Below are positions 36,648 through 46,080 of a DNA stretch of 64,000 bases, piece by piece. How positions within the stretch are numbered: position 1 is the first letter of the stretch; each line of letters starts with the position of its first letter. The stretch lies in NCBI GenBank assembly GCA_016462645.1, contig JAEMSX010000006.1, positions 21,654 to 85,653 of the forward strand, in the 5' to 3' direction. The DNA comes from Thermoleophilaceae bacterium (GTDB taxonomy: Bacteria > Actinomycetota > Thermoleophilia > Solirubrobacterales > JACPNS01). Made by a program: the position numbers and the translations under genes. The notes under the pieces are model-generated. The model saw nothing but the letters and a program-made list of their open reading frames with translations. It did no database searches and had not been told where the DNA came from.

Positions 36648-38036
36648 ATGGAATCGGTCTCCAAGCTCAAACTCGGCGTAGCCAAGAGCGTCGGCGCCGC
36701 CAGCCGCCTGAGCGGCCGCGGCGGCGGTACCTCGCTTCCCGGCAAACTCCTGCTGCGACTGCAGGATGACGCGATCGCGCGGCTCTCCAGCGAGCTGCCG
36801 CGCGGCGCCGTTGTGATCTCGGCGACCAACGGAAAGACAACGACGGCTTCGCTGCTGGCGAGCGTGCTCGGGCGCTCGCGGATCCCCGTCGTGCACAACC
36901 GCGCGGGCGCGAACATGGCCGGCGGGATCGCCACCGCGCTGCTCGACGCGACAAAGCACGGGCAGGTCCAGGGCCAGCTGGGACTGTTCGAGGTGGACGA
37001 GGCGTGGACTGCGCGGATTGTCGAACAGACGCAGCCTTCAGTCCTGCTGCTTGCGAACCTCTTTCGCGATCAACTCGATCGCTACGGAGAGCTCGAGACG
37101 CTCGCCGACTCCTGGCAGCAGATGATCGCCCAGCTCCCCGCCGAAACGCGCGTCGTTCTGAACGCCGATGATCCACTGCTCGCGGGGCTGGGTGCGGATC
37201 GCCCGAACACGCTCTACTTCGGTCTCACCGACACCTCGCACGCTGAGCCGGTGCCGCGTCACGCCGCCGATTCCAAGTTCTGCCGTCGTTGCGGCGCGCC
37301 GCTCGAGTACGAAGCGGTGCAACTCGGGCACCTCGGGATCTACCGCTGCCCCAATGGCGACTTCGCGCGTCCGACTCCGCAGATCGCCGCGACGAAGATC
37401 ACCACCCACGGCATGGAGGGCAGCGAGATCACGATCTCGACGCCGGACGGGCCGATTGACTGTGAGCTTCCGATCCCCGGTCTCTACAACGTCTACAACG
37501 CCGTGGCCGCCACCGCGGCGGCCCACGCACTCGATCTGACCGCGGGCGCCATCTCCGGCGGCCTCGCGGCCGCCCGAGCGGTGTTCGGCCGAGTGGAGAC
37601 GCTCGAGATCGGCGGGCATTCCGTGGCGCTGATGCTGATCAAGAACCCGACGGGCGCAAACGAGGTGCTGCGCACGATCGCCGAGGAGTCAGCGCCGTTC
37701 GATCTCTGGATCGCGCTGAATGACAAAATCGCCGACGGGCGTGATGTCTCATGGATCTGGGATGCTGACTTCGAGATGCTCGCAGGCAAGGTGGGCCAGA
37801 TCACGTGTTCGGGCACTCGCGCCGAAGAGATGGCTCTGCGCCTTGCCTACGCGGGGATCGACCGCAAGCGCCTGATCGTTGAACGCGCGGTCGAGAAGTC
37901 GTTCGACGCCGCCGTCGCCGACTCCGTGCGCGCCGCAACCCCGATCTTCGCTCTGCCCACCTACACCGCGTTGCTCGAGTTGCGCACGGCGATCGCCAAG
38001 CGCGGCGACGCACCGAGCTATTGGGGGAGCACATGA
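36648..38036 (+). CDS. murT: Mur ligase family protein MurT
   Basis: 'VVISATNGKTTTASLLASVL', zinc-ribbon 'CRRCGAPLEYE...YRCPNG', C-terminal DUF1727-type region; adjacent gatD. Confidence 0.92.
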   Translation: MESVSKLKLGVAKSVGAASRLSGRGGGTSLPGKLLLRLQDDAIARLSSELPRGAVVISATNGKTTTASLLASVLGRSRIPVVHNRAGANMAGGIATALLDATKHGQVQGQLGLFEVDEAWTARIVEQTQPSVLLLANLFRDQLDRYGELETLADSWQQMIAQLPAETRVVLNADDPLLAGLGADRPNTLYFGLTDTSHAEPVPRHAADSKFCRRCGAPLEYEAVQLGHLGIYRCPNGDFARPTPQIAATKITTHGMEGSEITISTPDGPIDCELPIPGLYNVYNAVAATAAAHALDLTAGAISGGLAAARAVFGRVETLEIGGHSVALMLIKNPTGANEVLRTIAEESAPFDLWIALNDKIADGRDVSWIWDADFEMLAGKVGQITCSGTRAEEMALRLAYAGIDRKRLIVERAVEKSFDAAVADSVRAATPIFALPTYTALLELRTAIAKRGDAPSYWGST

Positions 38037-38797
38037 ACGACTCCCCCACCCTGCGTATCTGTGCGCTCTATCCCTCGCGCATGAACATTTACGCCGACCG
38101 CGGCAACATGCTGCTGCTCCAGCACCGCTGCGAGGCGCGCGGGATCGGCTTCGAACTGACGGCATCAGAGGCCGGCGAGCACGTCGATCCGGACGCACAC
38201 GACCTCTTCTACATCGGCGGCGGCCAGGACTCCGACCAGATCCAGATTGCCGGCGACATGTTGGAGACGAAGCAGGCCGCACTTGCCGAGGCGGCCGAGG
38301 GCGGCAAAGTCATCCTCGCCGTCTGCGGCGGATATCAGCTGCTGGGCGAGTACTACGAGCTGGCAGATCAGAAGGTCGAGGGCCTGGGGATCGTCGATCT
38401 GCGCACGGTGCGCGAGCCGGGTGAGCGTCTGATTGGAAATGTGATGATCGAGTTCGAGGTCGATGGCTCTCCCCGTGTGCTTGCCGGGTTTGAGAATCAC
38501 GGCGGTCGCACCTATCTTGAGTCCGGCTGCCCGCCCCTTGGCAGAGTGCTCAAGGGCCACGGCAACAATGGGAAGGACGGATTCGAGGGCGTCCACGTGA
38601 ACAACGTCTTCGGCACATACCTGCACGGCCCGCTGCTGCCGAAGAACGCATGGTTCGCCGACCATCTGACAAGGCTCGCGCTCGGTGGAGACATCGAGCT
38701 TGAGCCGCTCGATGACGACCTTGAGGATCTCGCCCACGAGAGTGCGATCCGGGCCGCCGGCGGTGGCTCCGGACTCATGAGGCTCACGCAGCGATGA
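38033..38797 (+). CDS. gatD: type 1 glutamine amidotransferase GatD-like
   Basis: 'LFYIGGGQDSDQ', 'VILAVCGGYQLLGEYY', 'FENHGGRTYL'; adjacent to murT. Confidence 0.9.
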   Translation: MNDSPTLRICALYPSRMNIYADRGNMLLLQHRCEARGIGFELTASEAGEHVDPDAHDLFYIGGGQDSDQIQIAGDMLETKQAALAEAAEGGKVILAVCGGYQLLGEYYELADQKVEGLGIVDLRTVREPGERLIGNVMIEFEVDGSPRVLAGFENHGGRTYLESGCPPLGRVLKGHGNNGKDGFEGVHVNNVFGTYLHGPLLPKNAWFADHLTRLALGGDIELEPLDDDLEDLAHESAIRAAGGGSGLMRLTQR

Positions 38798-39987
38798 CGA
38801 TCCCGCTCGCATCCGCCTCTGACGACGTCTCGAGCGCGCTGCTCGCGCTCTTCATCCTGCTGCTCGCGGCGAAGATCGGAGAAGAGATTTGTCGACGCAT
38901 CGATCAGCCGGTCGTGATCGGCGAGATCCTGGCCGGAACGATCGTCGGCCCGTCCGTGCTCGGCCTGATCGAGCTCAACACGACACTTGATGTCTTCGCT
39001 GAACTCGGCGTGATCTTCCTGCTCTTCTGGGTGGGCCTTGAGACAAAGCTCGGCGACATTCGCTCCGTCGGAAAATCCGCCACCCTCGTCGGCGTATTCG
39101 GCGTCGTGCTTCCGGTGGCAGCAGGCGTCGGTGGCGCATTCGCACTGGGCGCTTCGACCGCGACGGCGGTCTTCATCGGCGCGGCGCTCGCCGCGACAAG
39201 CGTCGGGATCACCTCGGCGATCCTCGTCGAGCTCGACCTTCAATCCGGCCCCGCCGGCCGCACGATCCTCGGCGCCGCGGTGATCGATGACGTACTCGCG
39301 CTGCTGATCCTCGCCCTGGCCACCGGGATCGCGAGCGAGGGCGGCATCAGCATCGGCGAGATCGGCCTGCTGCTCGTGCTCTCGGTCGCGTTTCTGCTGC
39401 TCTTCGGTCTAGGTGGGTCCAAACTGCTCAGCAGCCGCCCGGCGATGCTCGAAGCCCCGCGCTTTGCTGATTCTCCTTTGATGCCAGCAGTGCTGATCTG
39501 CCTGGGTCTCGCCGTGCTCGCGGCGCAGATCGGGCTTGCCGCAGTCATCGGTGCCTTCCTCGCCGGCATGATCATCGCCGAAACGCGTGACCAGAACACG
39601 ATTGAGATTGAGGTCGCCCCGCTCTACGCCTTCTTCGCGCCGTTCTTCTTCGCCGTGATCGGCGCGCAGCTCGATGTCGAGCGACTGCTCGACTACACGA
39701 ACCTGCTCCTGCTGCTGGGAATCACCTTCGTCGCGGTCATCACCAAGTATGTCGGTTCGTGGATCGGCGCCGCGTCACTCGGAAAGCGCGACCGTTCGAT
39801 CGTCAGCGTCGGCATGGTTCCGCGCGGCGAGGTCGGCGTGATCGTTGCGGGTCTCGGCTACTCGAAGGGCGCGATCGACGCGGACATCTTCGCGGTGGTC
39901 GTCGGCATGGCGATTCTCACCACGCTCATTGCGCCGTACCTGATCCGCGCGGCCGCGCGCAAGCGGCCAGCGCCCTCAGGAACCTGA
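38794..39987 (+). CDS. cation:proton antiporter (CPA2 type)
   Basis: 'QPVVIGEILAGTIVGPSVLGLI...VGLETKLGDI...MVPRGEVGVIVAGLG'. Confidence 0.92.
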   Translation: MTIPLASASDDVSSALLALFILLLAAKIGEEICRRIDQPVVIGEILAGTIVGPSVLGLIELNTTLDVFAELGVIFLLFWVGLETKLGDIRSVGKSATLVGVFGVVLPVAAGVGGAFALGASTATAVFIGAALAATSVGITSAILVELDLQSGPAGRTILGAAVIDDVLALLILALATGIASEGGISIGEIGLLLVLSVAFLLLFGLGGSKLLSSRPAMLEAPRFADSPLMPAVLICLGLAVLAAQIGLAAVIGAFLAGMIIAETRDQNTIEIEVAPLYAFFAPFFFAVIGAQLDVERLLDYTNLLLLLGITFVAVITKYVGSWIGAASLGKRDRSIVSVGMVPRGEVGVIVAGLGYSKGAIDADIFAVVVGMAILTTLIAPYLIRAAARKRPAPSGT

Positions 39988-40407
39988 CGAACCGAAACCG
40001 CCGTCACCGCGCGTGGTCTCGTCGAACTCATCGACCTCAGACCACTCAGGCGCCGCGAACGCCACGATCATAAGTTGGGCGATCCGGTCGCCGGGCCTGA
40101 CCTCATATGCAGCGTCGCGATCGGTGTTGAGCATCAGAACCTGAAGCTCGCCGCGGTAACCCGAGTCGATCAATCCAGGTGTGTTCGTGAGCGTGATTCC
40201 GCGTTTGTGCGCGAGTCCTGAGCGCGGAAGCACAAGTCCGGCGTGCCCCTCGGGGATCGCGACCGCAACGCCGGTCGGCACCTTGGCGCGTGCGCCTGGT
40301 TCCAGGACGGCGCCCTCGACCGCGTAGAGGTCACTGCCTGCGTCGCCGGCGTGCGCCTGGGTCGGAACGATCGCGTCATCGCGGAGCTTTTTGAAGCGCA
40401 ACTGCAA
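39976..40407 (-). CDS. dut: dUTP diphosphatase
   Basis: 'HAGDAGSDLYAVE', 'LPRSGLAHKRGITLTNTPGLIDSGYRGE', C-terminal 'RGDGGFGSSG'. Confidence 0.96.
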   Translation of the reverse strand: MQLRFKKLRDDAIVPTQAHAGDAGSDLYAVEGAVLEPGARAKVPTGVAVAIPEGHAGLVLPRSGLAHKRGITLTNTPGLIDSGYRGELQVLMLNTDRDAAYEVRPGDRIAQLMIVAFAAPEWSEVDEFDETTRGDGGFGSSGS

Positions 40408-40423
40408 GGTGCCGGGAGACTAC

Positions 40424-41710
40424 TCAGACGGCCGCGGGAACGCGAAAGCGTTCAAGGCGGGCGGCCAACGGCGCCGGCAGCTTTGCGAGCACGCGCACGC
40501 CGTCGGCGCGGTCGTCGCGGTGAAGATCTGCGGCTTGCTGGTGCAGCGTGTCGAGAATGTCGCCGTCCGTGTAGGGAACGAGCAGATCGACCGGAACCAG
40601 GCGGGCGGCGAGCTTCGTGGCGATCGCCTCGCGCAGTTCGTCGAGCCCCTCCCCGCTGACAGCGGACACCAGCGAGGCGCCGGGGAAGCGATACTGGAGC
40701 TCTTCTTTTCGCTCGGCCGTCACGAGGTCGATCTTGTTCAGCACCAGGTGCGAGTCGTTCTCGATCACGCCCGTCTCGACCAGCACGTCATCCACGGCCT
40801 GGATCATCTCTTTCAGGTCGGCCTCCTCCATCGAGGCGTCGACCACGTGCAGAACGAGCTCGGCCGAGAGCGCCTCCTCCAGCGTGGACGCGAACGCGTC
40901 GACCAACTGATGCGGAAGCTTGCGGATGAATCCCACGGTGTCGGTGAGCAGAACGGTGCGACCGTCGACTTCGAGTGTGCGGGTCGTCGGGTCAAGCGTC
41001 TCGAACAAGCGGTCTTTGACGGTGACGTCTGCGCCGGTCAGCTTGTTCAGAAGACTCGACTTGCCGGCGTTCGTGTAGCCCGCCAGGGCCACGGTTCCGA
41101 TGCTCTTGCGCTCGCGTTCGCGACGGCGCGTCTCGCGGGCCGAGCTGACCAGTGCGAGCTTGCGGCGCAGGGCCGTGATGCGGTCGCGTGCGAGTCGACG
41201 GTCGGTTTCGATCTGGGATTCACCCGGCCCCCTGGTGCCGATGCCGGCTCCGAGGCGCTCGAGGTGGGTCCAGAGTCCGCGCATGCGTGAAAGGTTGTAT
41301 TCCAGCTGGGCGAGTTCGACCTGCAGCTTGCCTTCGGCGCTCTTCGCGTGTCCGGCGAAGATGTCGAGAATGATCTCCGTGCGGTCCACGACCGAGATTC
41401 CGACCTCTTTCTCGAGGTTGCGCGCCTGGCGGGGCAGCAGTTCGTCGTCGCAGGCGATGACGTTGGCGTTCGCCTCCTTGGCGGCCGCCTTCAGCTCCGC
41501 GATCTTTCCACTGCCGAAGTACGTGTTGGGATCGGGCTCCTCGCGGCGCTGATACATCTCGCCGGCGACGGCGACGCCGGCGGTCCGCAGCAGTTCGCGA
41601 AGCTCGGCGAGGTCTGGTTCTGTTGGGGCAGAAGCAATGCAGAACGCGCGCTGCTTTGCGCGCGGATTGACAATGCCTTCCCCATAACGTGACTCGCGGC
41701 GTTCCTGCAC
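40424..41710 (-). CDS. hflX: GTPase HflX
   Basis: 'GPGESQIETDRR', 'VALAGYTNAGKSSLLNKLTGADV', 'LLTDTVGFIRKLPHQLVDAFASTLEE'. Confidence 0.96.
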   Translation of the reverse strand: MQERRESRYGEGIVNPRAKQRAFCIASAPTEPDLAELRELLRTAGVAVAGEMYQRREEPDPNTYFGSGKIAELKAAAKEANANVIACDDELLPRQARNLEKEVGISVVDRTEIILDIFAGHAKSAEGKLQVELAQLEYNLSRMRGLWTHLERLGAGIGTRGPGESQIETDRRLARDRITALRRKLALVSSARETRRRERERKSIGTVALAGYTNAGKSSLLNKLTGADVTVKDRLFETLDPTTRTLEVDGRTVLLTDTVGFIRKLPHQLVDAFASTLEEALSAELVLHVVDASMEEADLKEMIQAVDDVLVETGVIENDSHLVLNKIDLVTAERKEELQYRFPGASLVSAVSGEGLDELREAIATKLAARLVPVDLLVPYTDGDILDTLHQQAADLHRDDRADGVRVLAKLPAPLAARLERFRVPAAV

Positions 41711-41746
41711 TGCCTCTAAGCCTACCGGCGCAGTGCGCGGACGGAT

Positions 41747-42916
41747 CTACTTCGCCAACGTGTCGCGGAGGCGCTCGACGGCCTCGGCGAGGCGCTCGTC
41801 GGGCGTCGTGAGCGAAATGCGGAAGAAGCCTTCGCCGCTTGCGCCGTACGCGCCGCCGGGCGAGATCACGACCGCGGACTCCTCGAGCACATGCTCGCAG
41901 TAGGCCGCGGCGGTGTCGAAGCCCTCGGGCACCGGAGCCCAGATATAGATCGTCGCCTTCGGGCGCTTGACGTCCACACCGATCTCCGCGAGCGCGTCGC
42001 AGACGAGATCGCGGCGGCGCGCATAGATTTCGTTCATTGAGGCGACCGAAGCATCGGTCCGGACACTGAGTGCCTCGATCGCGGCCACCTGGACGGCCTC
42101 GAAGTTGCCGGAGTCGATGTTGGTCTTCAGACGCCAGTACGTGGCGATCGCCTCGGCGTTGCCGACGACCGCCGCCGCGCGCCAGCCGGTCATGTTGTAG
42201 CCCTTGCTCAGCGAGAAGACCTCGATGCCGACTTCCTTGGCACCGGGCGTCTCGAGGAAGCTCGGCGGCCGGTAGCCGTCATAGGCGGTCTCGGTGTAGG
42301 AGGCGTCGTGCACGACGAGGATGTCATTGGCCTTGGCGAACTCGACAACCTCCTCAAAGAACCCATCCGGCACGATCGCGCCAGTCGGATTGTTCGGGTA
42401 GTTGATGAACATCAGCTTGGCCTTGGCGAGCTTGTCCGCCGGGATCGCCGAGAGGTCCGGCGTGAAATCGCGCTCCGGCAGCAGCGGCATGAGAACCGGC
42501 TCCGCGCCGACAAGAATCGGGCCTGCCGTGTACACCGGGTAGCCCGGATCAGATGCCAGGGCAACGTCGCCCGGGTCAAGGAATGCGAGGTTGAGGTTGA
42601 AGATCGTCTCCTTGGCGCCGATTCCCGGCATCACTTCCGACGCGGGATCGAGCTCCACGCCGAAGCGGCGCTTGTAGAAGTCGACGACGCCGTTGCGGAA
42701 GTCATCGCGGCCGCGGTTGGACGGGTACTGGTGCGTGCCGGGATCCTCCACGGCAGCCTGCATGGCGGCGACGACGTTCGGCGGCGTCGGGCTGTCGGGG
42801 TCACCGATACCGAGTGAGATGACGTCGATGCCGGCGGCCTTCTTGTCGGCGATCTTGCGCTCGAGTTCGGCGAAGAGGTACGGCGGGATCTGCGAAAGAC
42901 GTTTGCTCGGCTGCAT
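41747..42916 (-). CDS. dapL: LL-diaminopimelate aminotransferase-like (class I/II PLP aminotransferase)
   Basis: 'SLGIGDPDSPTPP...HQYPSNRGRDDFRN...FSLSKGYNMTGWRAA'; next to dapF. Confidence 0.85.
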   Translation of the reverse strand: MQPSKRLSQIPPYLFAELERKIADKKAAGIDVISLGIGDPDSPTPPNVVAAMQAAVEDPGTHQYPSNRGRDDFRNGVVDFYKRRFGVELDPASEVMPGIGAKETIFNLNLAFLDPGDVALASDPGYPVYTAGPILVGAEPVLMPLLPERDFTPDLSAIPADKLAKAKLMFINYPNNPTGAIVPDGFFEEVVEFAKANDILVVHDASYTETAYDGYRPPSFLETPGAKEVGIEVFSLSKGYNMTGWRAAAVVGNAEAIATYWRLKTNIDSGNFEAVQVAAIEALSVRTDASVASMNEIYARRRDLVCDALAEIGVDVKRPKATIYIWAPVPEGFDTAAAYCEHVLEESAVVISPGGAYGASGEGFFRISLTTPDERLAEAVERLRDTLAK

Positions 42917-42920
42917 TGCT

Positions 42921-43772
42921 CTAGAGCTGCTCCAGTTCTGCGATGAATTCGGTGGTCAGTTCGCCGTCGAAAACGGGCACGGCCCACCCGGTAAGCGTGA
43001 TGTTCAGGTCCTCGTCGATGCCGACGAGGAGTTCGCCGCCGTCGAGCTCAACGGAGATCGGCGCGGGCATGCCGCGCAGGTACGCGGCGACGGCAGCGCC
43101 GGTGGCGCCGGTTCCGGACGAAAGCGTCTCCCCCACGCCGCGCTCGAAGATTCGCGCGACGATCGTGGAGTCGCCGGTCTTCTGCCAGAAGGAGACGTTG
43201 GTGCGGTTGGGGAAGCGAGGGTCGTTCTCCAGCGCCGGACCGATCTCGGGAAGATTCAGCGACAGCAGCTCGTCACTCCCGCCGGCGATCTCAATCGCGC
43301 ACTGCGGGTTCCCGATCGACACGTGCTGGAACTCCTTGAGCACGTTGTAGACCTCGATCGTGCCGCGACCGTCGTCGGGGCCGCCCGGGAAGTCCTTGGA
43401 GGTTGTGCTCGCCCGGCCCATGTCGACTTCACACTCGGTGTCGGAGACGATCTTGGGGCGGATCACTCCGGCTGCGGTGCTGACCGCAAACTCGTCCTTG
43501 TCGGTCGCGCCCGAACGACGCAGGTACATGACCGCCTCGCGCACGCCGTTGCCGGAGAGCTCGGCCTCCGACCCGTCGGGATTGAAAATCTTCACGTTGG
43601 CGACGAGCTCTGGATCCTCGCTCGGCGAGATCAGAAGGATCCCGTCCGCGCCGGCCCCGAAGTGGTACCTGCAGATGTGCTCGATGCGCTTTGGCGTGAG
43701 CTCGAATGAGGCCGCGTCATGCTCGACGACCATGTAGTCGTTGCCCAGCGCCTGCCACTTCTGAAACTTCAT
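42921..43772 (-). CDS. dapF: diaminopimelate epimerase
   Basis: 'FQKWQALGNDYMVVE...GADGILL...FNPDGSEAELSGNGVR...ERGVGETLSSGTGATGAAVAAY'. Confidence 0.95.
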   Translation of the reverse strand: MKFQKWQALGNDYMVVEHDAASFELTPKRIEHICRYHFGAGADGILLISPSEDPELVANVKIFNPDGSEAELSGNGVREAVMYLRRSGATDKDEFAVSTAAGVIRPKIVSDTECEVDMGRASTTSKDFPGGPDDGRGTIEVYNVLKEFQHVSIGNPQCAIEIAGGSDELLSLNLPEIGPALENDPRFPNRTNVSFWQKTGDSTIVARIFERGVGETLSSGTGATGAAVAAYLRGMPAPISVELDGGELLVGIDEDLNITLTGWAVPVFDGELTTEFIAELEQL

Positions 43773-43798
43773 TTGATCCCTCTCATCGGCGCGCCAGT

Positions 43799-44704
43799 CT
43801 ACCCGGTGACCTGGGTGGAGATTTCGGCCGCGACGTCTCCCGGCGCGCGGTCTGTCACGTCAATCAGGGTCGCTCCGGCGAGCTTGTTCAACCACGTCAG
43901 CTGACGCTTGGCGTAGCGACGGGTGTTGATCTTCATCTGGTCGACGTCATCGTTCAGGAGCTCCTCGAATCCGAGCGCCTGACGCGCCGTACGTCCAGCG
44001 AGCGGCTCTGCACCGCGGACTTCATCGGCCGCGCCGTTGTCGACCATCCAGTCCACGCGCTGCTCAATCCGCGCGTAGAGCGCCTCGCGATCCATCACCA
44101 GGGCGAAGAGGCGGGTCGGGACGCGCGTCTCTTCGGTCCAGAGCCGGTTCTCGTCGCGCGCGGCTGGATTGAGCCCCTGTTCGAGGGTTTCGAGGGCGCG
44201 CACCACGCGCCTTGCGTTGTTCGGATCGACCTCGGCTGCGAGATCCGGGGCTTCACGCTCCAGGCGGGCGTACAGCGCCTCCAGGCCGTCCTGGTCGAGC
44301 ACGACGGCCAGGCGCTCGCGCACGCCCTCGCGTGGTTTGGGCATCAGGTCGAGTTCGGTGAGCGCGGCGCGGAGATAGAGCCCGGTTCCCCCCACGACGA
44401 TCGGTCGGCGGCCTTCACCCCGGAGCTGGTCGATCTCTGCGTGCGCCAGTTTCGCGTGTGTCGCGACGTCGTACTGGTCGGCGACCGAAACGTTCCCGAT
44501 CAGCCGGTGCTCCAACGCCGCGCGCTCTTCGGCATCGGCTGCGCCCGTGAGGATCGGCAGCTCGCGGTAGACCTGCATCGAATCCACGGAGACCGCGACC
44601 GGGTCCTCCCCGCCCTCGCGCAGGAGCTCCGCGAGGGCGATGGCGATCGAGGTCTTCCCGATCCCGGTGGGACCGAAGATCGCGACGACGTCAGGCGAGG
44701 GCAC
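43799..44704 (-). CDS. miaA: tRNA dimethylallyltransferase
   Basis: 'VVAIFGPTGIGKTSIAIALAELL...VSVDSMQVYRELPILTG...VGGTGLYLRAAL'; GTG start at 44704. Confidence 0.94.
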   Translation of the reverse strand: MPSPDVVAIFGPTGIGKTSIAIALAELLREGGEDPVAVSVDSMQVYRELPILTGAADAEERAALEHRLIGNVSVADQYDVATHAKLAHAEIDQLRGEGRRPIVVGGTGLYLRAALTELDLMPKPREGVRERLAVVLDQDGLEALYARLEREAPDLAAEVDPNNARRVVRALETLEQGLNPAARDENRLWTEETRVPTRLFALVMDREALYARIEQRVDWMVDNGAADEVRGAEPLAGRTARQALGFEELLNDDVDQMKINTRRYAKRQLTWLNKLAGATLIDVTDRAPGDVAAEISTQVTG

Positions 44705-46013
44705 GTGCGAGCAACTTCTCGCTGCCGCCGAGCGTTTGCGAGGTCGCGCGCTCGATGTGCACGGTGGTGAGCTCGCCGGCTTCCGCGAGACCGTCGAAGT
44801 TGACGACCTTGTTGTGGCGGGTGCGACCGCGGACCTTGGACGGGTCCTTGCGTGAGCGCCCCTCGACCAGCACCTCGACATCGCGGCCGACGAAACGCTG
44901 CGCGCGCTCAAGCGCGTGCTTCTGCACGAGATCCACAAGGCGCTCCATGCGTTCGCGCTTGACCGCGTGCTCGAGCTGATCGGGCATGTCGGCGGCCTCG
45001 GTGCCGCGGCGGGGCGAGTAGTTGAAGGTGAAGGCGGAGTCGAACGCGACCTCGTCGACGACTTCGAGCGTTTCCTCGAACTCGGCCTCGGTTTCGCCGG
45101 GGAAGCCGACGATGATGTCGGTGGAGAGCGAGATGTCGGGCACGTGCTCGCGAATCAGCTTCACGCGGTCAAGGAAGCGCTCGCGCGTATACGTGCGGCG
45201 CATCGCCTTCAGAACGCGTGACGATCCCGCCTGCAGCGGCAGGTGGATGTGCTCACAGAGGCTCGCCAGTTCGGCGTGCGCCTCGATCACGTCAATCTTG
45301 ATGTCCTTCGGGTGCGGGCTGGTGTACCGGATGCGGTCGATGCCGTCGATCGCGTCGACCTCCCGCAGCAGCTGAGCGAAGGTGATGCGCTGTTCTTTGG
45401 GTAGCGAGCGTCCGTATGAGTTGACGTTCTGGCCCAGCAGCGTGACTTCGCGCACCCCATCCTCGGCCATCGTGGCGATGTCCGCGATGATCGCGTTCGG
45501 ATTACGGCTGACCTCTCGCCCACGGGTCGAGGGGACGATGCAGTACGCGCAGACCTCTTGGCATCCGATCGAGATCTGCGTCCAGCCGAAGAACTCGCGC
45601 TCGCGGCGCGCCGGCAGGTCGCCGGTGAACCCCTCGAACTCGAAGTAGCCCTGAGCGGTCAATGAATCGCTGTTCAGGAATTCCGCGAGCTTGTGCACCT
45701 GTCCGGGGCCGAACGCCACGTCAACGAACGGGAACTGCTCGAAGACCTCTTCCTTGACCGACTGCGCCCAGCACCCACCAACACCAATCACAGTCCCTGG
45801 CTTCTCATTCTTGATCCGCTTCGCGTGACCAAGGTGCGCCGCGAACTTCGTGTCGGCCGCCTCACGAATCGAGCAGGTGTTGAAGAGGATCAGATCGGCC
45901 TGATCCTGCTCGGGAGCAGCGTCGTAGCCGAGCGACTCGAGCATGCCCTTCATGCGCTCCGAGTCGTGCTCGTTCATCTGACAGCCAAACGTTGTGACGT
46001 GGTACTTCGGCAT
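44691..46013 (-). CDS. miaB: tRNA-2-methylthio-N6-dimethylallyladenosine synthase
   Basis: 'TFGCQMNEHDSERM', 'IGCQEVCAYCIVPSTRG', C-terminal TRAM; adjacent to miaA. Confidence 0.95.
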   Translation of the reverse strand: MPKYHVTTFGCQMNEHDSERMKGMLESLGYDAAPEQDQADLILFNTCSIREAADTKFAAHLGHAKRIKNEKPGTVIGVGGCWAQSVKEEVFEQFPFVDVAFGPGQVHKLAEFLNSDSLTAQGYFEFEGFTGDLPARREREFFGWTQISIGCQEVCAYCIVPSTRGREVSRNPNAIIADIATMAEDGVREVTLLGQNVNSYGRSLPKEQRITFAQLLREVDAIDGIDRIRYTSPHPKDIKIDVIEAHAELASLCEHIHLPLQAGSSRVLKAMRRTYTRERFLDRVKLIREHVPDISLSTDIIVGFPGETEAEFEETLEVVDEVAFDSAFTFNYSPRRGTEAADMPDQLEHAVKRERMERLVDLVQKHALERAQRFVGRDVEVLVEGRSRKDPSKVRGRTRHNKVVNFDGLAEAGELTTVHIERATSQTLGGSEKLLARALA

Positions 46014-46080
46014 CGCTTCAGGTTAGTTGTAGGCGCTCGACCCGCGCGACTATCGCCCTTCGCCGCTGTTACCGATAACT